From JAQVEM01 sp964616545 (GTDB lineage: Bacteria; Actinomycetota; Humimicrobiia; Humimicrobiales; Humimicrobiaceae), in contig CAZTUA010000026.1 in NCBI GenBank assembly GCA_964616545.1, positions 1 through 27,808 of the forward strand: a stretch of 27,808 bases of DNA, given 5' to 3'. The notes beneath the pieces are model-generated. The model had not been told where the DNA came from. It searched no databases and saw only the letters and a list, made by a program, of their open reading frames with translations. Of the stretch, positions 24,023-27,808 are shown piece after piece. The position numbers and the translations under genes are program-made. Each line of letters begins with the position of its first letter. The stretch's first letter is position 1.

Positions 24023-26563
24023 CTAATACCCGTAAATCTGATTGGCGAACTGTATTATTTTACTGGTATATGTAGCTCCCGGAGCCCACTGACCATTCAG
24101 GAACCCAAGGGTTGTATTGCCTGTATACCTCCAGTGAGTTGAGGAATGCCTCGGGTCATAGGTCAGGCTGCAATACGTATTTACATGGCCCGGGTAATAG
24201 TACCATGCCATGTGTGCATAATGGGCGATTACTCCCAGCTCTTCGGTTGCAAATGAATTATACAGGTAATTTCCATTCTTATCCTTCTCGCCTGTTGCAC
24301 CAAGCCCGCAGAAATTGTTGGCGTTTGCGGGAACAATTCCAGTATAGGTCAAAAATCCGGTCTCGTGGCACATCATAGCCCATGCAATGTCAGCCCTGAT
24401 GTTAAACAGCTTTCCATATTTTATATATATCGGAGCGATCCTCTTTGCCCATTCTACTTTTGTAGAATTCCTATCTTTGAAGATCTTAACAAGCTGGTCA
24501 ACGGTAACTTCTGTATAACCAATGACATTAGTGCTATTGGTTATGGGTGAAGTGTTAGCAGGATAGGTCTTCTCGGCTTCTTTTACCGTTACCTTCGTGG
24601 TAGCAGTTTCCGAAACAGCACCCTTATCATCCTTTACTGTAAGTTTTACCGTATACTCACCTTTTTCAGTATATTTGTGAACCGGTTTAACTCCGCTTCC
24701 TGTCTTCCCGTCACCGAAATCCCATGTGTATTCAGCTATCTCGCCATCGGAATCAGATGAGCCAGAACCGTCAAGGGTAAGCTCTTTTTCTGCTGTGGCT
24801 GTGTATGGTCCACCCGGATTGGCAGCCGGAGCCTTATTTAGCTCATTTATGGTAACGGTAAGCGTATCTGTTGAAGATACATCATCAAATGCTGTAACTT
24901 TTAAAGTTACCTCATACACGCCAGCTTTATCATAAGTATGGGTTATTACCGGTTCCTCCAGCGTTTCATCATATTCTCCGTCTCCGTCCCAGTCCCATGA
25001 GTATGTAACTATAGTATCTTCTTCAAGAGGCGATACACTGCTTCCAGATGCGTCAAAGGTCAGTTCCTCACCGGTATCCGCTGTTTTATCTTCACCGGCA
25101 CTGGCAGTAACTACCTGCTGGTCTTCTTCTCCATCATTTCCGTTTTCTTCTGAGTCCTGCTTATTTATTCCTGTTTCCTCTTCATCTTCACCGCTGTCCT
25201 CTTCATCTTCTATCACAGCAGTGGCGGTAACCTCTTCAGATAATGCGTCACTGTCGTCTTTTACTGTAAGCGTTACCGTGTATTCGCCTGCTTCAGCGTA
25301 TGCATGAACGGGTTCTGCTCCGCTTCCGGTCTCTCCGTCACCGAAATCCCATATGTATTCAGTTATCTCGCCATCAGAATCAGATGAGCCGGTGCCGTCA
25401 AATGTTATTTCTTCGCTGGTTGCAGCGCTGTATGGTCCGCCCGGATCAGCTACAGGAACGGCATTTTCTTCAGCAGGCGGAGGACCGTCCTTAATAACAT
25501 TTATCTTAACATTTGCCTGGCTGTAGTTATTATTCTTATCATATGCGTAAACATATATTATGTTTTCACCATCATCGAGTTTGCTTATCTCTATTGTTTT
25601 TTCCCAGCCGCCGTTTATTATCCCGGTGGCCCCGAGTATATTATTCTTAAAGCTGGTAATACTTGCCAGCAGGTTACTTTCTTTTATTTCTGAACCCTTA
25701 TATAATTCAACCTTTGTAAGCTTAAGAGGAGAACTGTTCTTTATATCTGCAGCCCAGCCTTTTATTGTAAAGTCATTATATACAACAGAATTATTCTCAG
25801 GTTCAAGTACCCTTACCGTAAAGCCTTTTGACTCTTTACCGCTGCTGTCACTGTAGTTATCGCTGCTGCTACCGCTGCTTCCACTGTTCTCGCTGCCTCC
25901 ACTGTTCTTATCAAGACCTTTTGCAAAAGCTGCAATACCGTTGTATAGACCTACCGCACATTTTTCTCTAAAATCAGCAGTTTTTAGAAGAGCTGCTTCT
26001 GTTGGATTTGAAACAAATGCGCATTCCACAAGCGCTGCGGGCATTTTGGTATATTTAATAACCCTGAAATTGGCAGTTTTTACCCCGCGGTTCGCCCTGC
26101 CTATCTGTTTTACGAGATTGTTCTGAACATAACCTGCAAGCTGGCTGGAACCGGTTACGCCATTTGCACACCAGTAAGTTTCGGTTCCATGAGCATACTC
26201 TGATAGTGCAGCGTTATTATGAATTGATATAAAAATATCCGCACCGGAGCTATTGGCCTTATTTACCCTCTCATCCAGGGTTGAATAGGCATCATTTGTT
26301 CTTGTCATTACTACGGCATAGCCCTTTGCTTCCAGTTTGGATTTTAGCCTCAATGCAATATCCAGGTTAGCATCCTTCTCATTGAGACCGAATCTAACAG
26401 CACCCGGATCATATCCCCCGTGGCCCGCATCAATATAGACTTTTATCTTTCCACTCTGTGCATACAAACTGCTGCCATCTGATACATAAATAAAAGTAAA
26501 ACAAAAAGCAATTACAGTCATAAAGACTGCAAAAAATCTAAGTGATTTTATAATTTTTTTCAT
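24023..26563 (-). CDS. Secreted dual peptidoglycan hydrolase: amidase_3, Ig-like, three PKD domains, glucosaminidase
   Basis: An 846-residue exported protein. A signal peptide spans about 1-36. Residues 39-216 form an N-acetylmuramoyl-L-alanine amidase (Amidase_3) with zinc ligands His48, Glu62 and His115 and catalytic Glu180. After a Ser/Gly linker (220-245) come an Ig-like domain (248-357), PKD1 (368-452), an acidic linker (452-482), PKD2 (484-572) and PKD3 (577-661). Residues 683-846 form a glucosaminidase-like domain of the CHETGFLTYTG type with likely catalytic Glu734 and an NNFCGLGATG motif. The two enzyme ends would cut both the glycan strand and the stem-peptide link, with the PKD domains as spacers or adhesion modules. 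PKD1 and PKD3 are recent duplicates at DNA level. It is 14 bases downstream of the GerMN lipoprotein gene, so both are probably one operon. The ATG follows AAGGGTAAGG. Confidence 0.9.
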   Translation of the reverse strand: MKKIIKSLRFFAVFMTVIAFCFTFIYVSDGSSLYAQSGKIKVYIDAGHGGYDPGAVRFGLNEKDANLDIALRLKSKLEAKGYAVVMTRTNDAYSTLDERVNKANSSGADIFISIHNNAALSEYAHGTETYWCANGVTGSSQLAGYVQNNLVKQIGRANRGVKTANFRVIKYTKMPAALVECAFVSNPTEAALLKTADFREKCAVGLYNGIAAFAKGLDKNSGGSENSGSSGSSSDNYSDSSGKESKGFTVRVLEPENNSVVYNDFTIKGWAADIKNSSPLKLTKVELYKGSEIKESNLLASITSFKNNILGATGIINGGWEKTIEISKLDDGENIIYVYAYDKNNNYSQANVKINVIKDGPPPAEENAVPVADPGGPYSAATSEEITFDGTGSSDSDGEITEYIWDFGDGETGSGAEPVHAYAEAGEYTVTLTVKDDSDALSEEVTATAVIEDEEDSGEDEEETGINKQDSEENGNDGEEDQQVVTASAGEDKTADTGEELTFDASGSSVSPLEEDTIVTYSWDWDGDGEYDETLEEPVITHTYDKAGVYEVTLKVTAFDDVSSTDTLTVTINELNKAPAANPGGPYTATAEKELTLDGSGSSDSDGEIAEYTWDFGDGKTGSGVKPVHKYTEKGEYTVKLTVKDDKGAVSETATTKVTVKEAEKTYPANTSPITNSTNVIGYTEVTVDQLVKIFKDRNSTKVEWAKRIAPIYIKYGKLFNIRADIAWAMMCHETGFLTYTGIVPANANNFCGLGATGEKDKNGNYLYNSFATEELGVIAHYAHMAWYYYPGHVNTYCSLTYDPRHSSTHWRYTGNTTLGFLNGQWAPGATYTSKIIQFANQIYGY
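24671..24775 (-). repeat. Near-identical PKD-domain coding repeat (PKD3 copy)
   Basis: By hand alignment about 87 of 105 bases match 25298-25402 in the same codon phase, encoding the SSDSDGEI..Y.WDFGDG.TGSG core. Confidence 0.8.
25298..25402 (-). repeat. Near-identical PKD-domain coding repeat (PKD1 copy)
   Basis: Partner of 24671-24775. PKD2 between them is much more diverged and carries a SWDWDGDGEYDE calcium-loop-like sequence instead. Confidence 0.8.
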
Positions 26564-26577
26564 TGAACCTTACCCTT

Positions 26578-27267
26578 TTATTCTTTTATTAAATCGCCCC
26601 TCCTGAAAATGGGTTCGTCAATAGCGAGCTGGCCCAGAATATCCAGCTTTTCTCCGTCTATATATAAAGATACAGAATTCACTTCATGAAATTCTGTTAA
26701 TGTATTTACAATTGAATAAATAAGCATAATATCAACCGTGTCGCTCTGGAATCTGTCTTCTATAAATTCTTCCGAAAGATCCACCTTTGCCAGGCTGTTT
26801 TCAATGGTTACGGAATTTATTTTTGTAGTTTCCGGAACAAGCCTGTGAAGACTGCTGTCAGCCGGGAGTTTCATGAGCTCCTCCAGGGCTTCAACATATT
26901 TATTTTCTGTGGAGATTGTTCTTGTTTCTCCTACCAGATACTGGCCCATATCATCGGAGTAGTATACATTTATGGTAATATCGCCGGCTTCTACTTCTTC
27001 GGATTCTTCTTTATCGTTATCTTCTTTTTCACCGGTCTCATCTTCGTCTTTTATATCAGTATCTTTATCATTATCAGCTACATCTTCTTTTTCTACAGTA
27101 TCATTAGTATCATTATCATTGCCGGAAACCTGCGGATAATCCTCTAAAAGGGTGCATGAGAAAGCAAAAAGCAGCCCTATTAAGGCACAACAAACAACCA
27201 TGCCTAAAGCTGCTTTCTTTAAAAAACCAGTAATAGTATTATTTTTGTATAACTTTTTCTTTTTCAT
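26578..27267 (-). CDS. GerMN-domain lipoprotein
   Basis: This 229-residue protein has a Lys-rich N-terminus, a hydrophobic stretch (about 20-37) and Cys38 in AFSC, an imperfect but plausible lipobox. Residues 43-95 are a very acidic Asp/Glu-rich linker. Residues 97-229 form a GerMN (Spore_III/GerM-like) domain: ITINVYYSDDMGQYLVGETR, LVPETTKINSVTIENSLAKV, DLSEEF and VNTLTEF...VSLYIDGE. This domain is common in sporulation and cell-envelope lipoproteins and often sits beside peptidoglycan hydrolases. Sporulation itself is not implied. Here it may hold or guide the amidase that follows by 14 bases. It would sit on the outer face of the membrane. The ribosome site at its ATG is weak. Confidence 0.85.
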   Translation of the reverse strand: MKKKKLYKNNTITGFLKKAALGMVVCCALIGLLFAFSCTLLEDYPQVSGNDNDTNDTVEKEDVADNDKDTDIKDEDETGEKEDNDKEESEEVEAGDITINVYYSDDMGQYLVGETRTISTENKYVEALEELMKLPADSSLHRLVPETTKINSVTIENSLAKVDLSEEFIEDRFQSDTVDIMLIYSIVNTLTEFHEVNSVSLYIDGEKLDILGQLAIDEPIFRRGDLIKE

Positions 27268-27345
27268 TGCTACAAGTATATTATTTTGCTGCTACTAATT
27301 TACTATATATATTTTTACATATTTATTGAGATTATTATAAAGGAA

Positions 27346-27373
27346 TAATTACATATTTATTTTGCAATGTCAA
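27346..27373 (-). promoter_or_regulatory. Candidate promoter for the GerMN-hydrolase operon
   Basis: A perfect TTGACA (27373-27368) and TAATTA (27351-27346), preceded by a TG dinucleotide of the extended -10 type, are 16 bases apart on the minus strand. It lies between the stop of the upstream gene (27398) and the lipoprotein ATG (27267), with a leader of about 72 bases. A second TATAAT occurs at 27338-27333 but is out of register with this -35. Confidence 0.45.
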
Positions 27374-27397
27374 GTATATTACATTTACCGGCCATTT

Positions 27398-27808
27398 TTA
27401 CTTTGTTATGGTTACACTTAGATTTACATTGCTCTGCGTGTATTTCCACCCATCATACTGGCCATTATTATTGGTCTGGGGGCCGCTGAAATGAATTCTT
27501 ATCTGAAATCTTGATTTACCATCATTTATTGCCTTCTGAAGCTCCTCCTGCAACTTAGAAACATTACAGGTTATATCAGGGGCATTATAGATTGCTACCA
27601 GTATACCGTCTTTGTTATAATCGTCCTGTTTAATGGGTCTTGTCCCCCAGCTCAAAACATTTATATTCAGCATTTCAAAAAAAGGAAGCGGTTCACCCAT
27701 TACTGTTGCGCTGGCCAGGATAAGATTGGCAGATTTCACCGTACCTCCTTTAAGCTCCGATATATCAAAGCTAACAAATCCCATGCATGATTTATCATTA
27801 TCTGAGTC
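27398..27808 (-). CDS. C-terminal part of a DNRLRE-like surface protein (5' end outside window)
   Basis: The frame is open to the right window edge, giving 136 residues with a stop at 27398, so the start lies outside. An ATG at 27784 is internal and has no ribosome site. The text DNDKSCMGFVSFDISELKGG followed by TVKSANLILA matches the core of the DNRLRE-type beta-sandwich domain of bacterial surface and extracellular proteins, in which a FxSFDIS..LP motif leads to strand-rich sequence. The tail reads SFDIS...VLSWG...ITK. The role is unknown; other domains and any signal peptide are not visible. It is separated from the lipoprotein gene by 130 bases with its own promoter candidate. Confidence 0.6.
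   Translation of the reverse strand, partial: DSDNDKSCMGFVSFDISELKGGTVKSANLILASATVMGEPLPFFEMLNINVLSWGTRPIKQDDYNKDGILVAIYNAPDITCNVSKLQEELQKAINDGKSRFQIRIHFSGPQTNNNGQYDGWKYTQSNVNLSVTITK

Noticed and set aside
24023..26563. PKD and Ser/Gly repeats as a CRISPR-like or tandem array
   Set aside because: The repeats are codon-phased domain repeats in one open frame, without regular spacers.
26578..27267. GerMN domain as evidence of a spore-forming host
   Set aside because: The domain also occurs in non-sporulating lineages and there are no other sporulation genes in the window.
27313..27361. Direct repeat TTACATATTTATT in the gap before the GerMN gene
   Set aside because: A 13-base AT-only repeat is weak evidence in such a background; one copy overlaps the promoter candidate but no third copy or operator-like symmetry is seen.

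Overview
This window is an AT-rich bacterial chromosome segment that holds most of a surface-polysaccharide locus (about 1-23,640), followed by a short block of cell-wall and surface-protein genes (about 24,020-27,808). All genes except one read on the minus strand. The organism is probably a low-GC bacterium. The three-protein block has a monoderm, Firmicutes-like flavour: a GerMN lipoprotein, an amidase with a HETGF-type glucosaminidase domain, and a beta-sandwich surface protein. No outer-membrane exporter is seen. This is inference; nothing here fixes the phylum.

Layout in transcription order on the minus strand. Block A (27,808 to 24,023): the C-terminal part of a DNRLRE-like surface protein, a GerMN-domain lipoprotein, and a large secreted peptidoglycan hydrolase (amidase, Ig-like domain, three PKD domains, glucosaminidase). 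Block B (23,635 to 16,208): ugd and uxs (UDP-glucose to UDP-glucuronate to UDP-xylose), an exostosin-like glycosyltransferase, a Wzz-type chain-length protein, and a nonulosonate module. That module is a NeuB-like synthase without the usual C-terminal SAF domain, a cytidylyltransferase fused to a KdsC-like phosphatase, and a ParB/Srx-like membrane-anchored protein. Block C (14,191 to 1): a MurJ-type flippase, two methyltransferases, five GT4 glycosyltransferases, two O-antigen polymerase/ligase-type membrane proteins, a radical SAM/SPASM protein and an undecaprenyl-phosphate sugar phosphotransferase. The last gene runs off the left edge.

The one plus-strand gene (14,454-16,109) encodes a polytopic GT-C-like protein. 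It is divergent from block C. Its candidate promoter and the block C promoter have overlapping -35 boxes inside a dyad, and it ends in a hairpin that looks like an intrinsic terminator.

Together the genes describe a Wzx/Wzy-like pathway: priming on undecaprenyl phosphate, stepwise extension by GT4 enzymes with xylose/glucuronate and a nonulosonate as likely precursors, methylation, flipping, polymerisation and chain-length control. The least ordinary parts are the short nonulosonate module with its ParB-like neighbour, the radical SAM/SPASM enzyme inside the glycan operon, the overlapping divergent promoter, and a 27-nt perfect internal duplication in the GT-C gene. I found no tRNA, rRNA, CRISPR array, insertion sequence or integrase. 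The strongest candidate for undescribed biology is an inference from gene content, not a demonstrated system.
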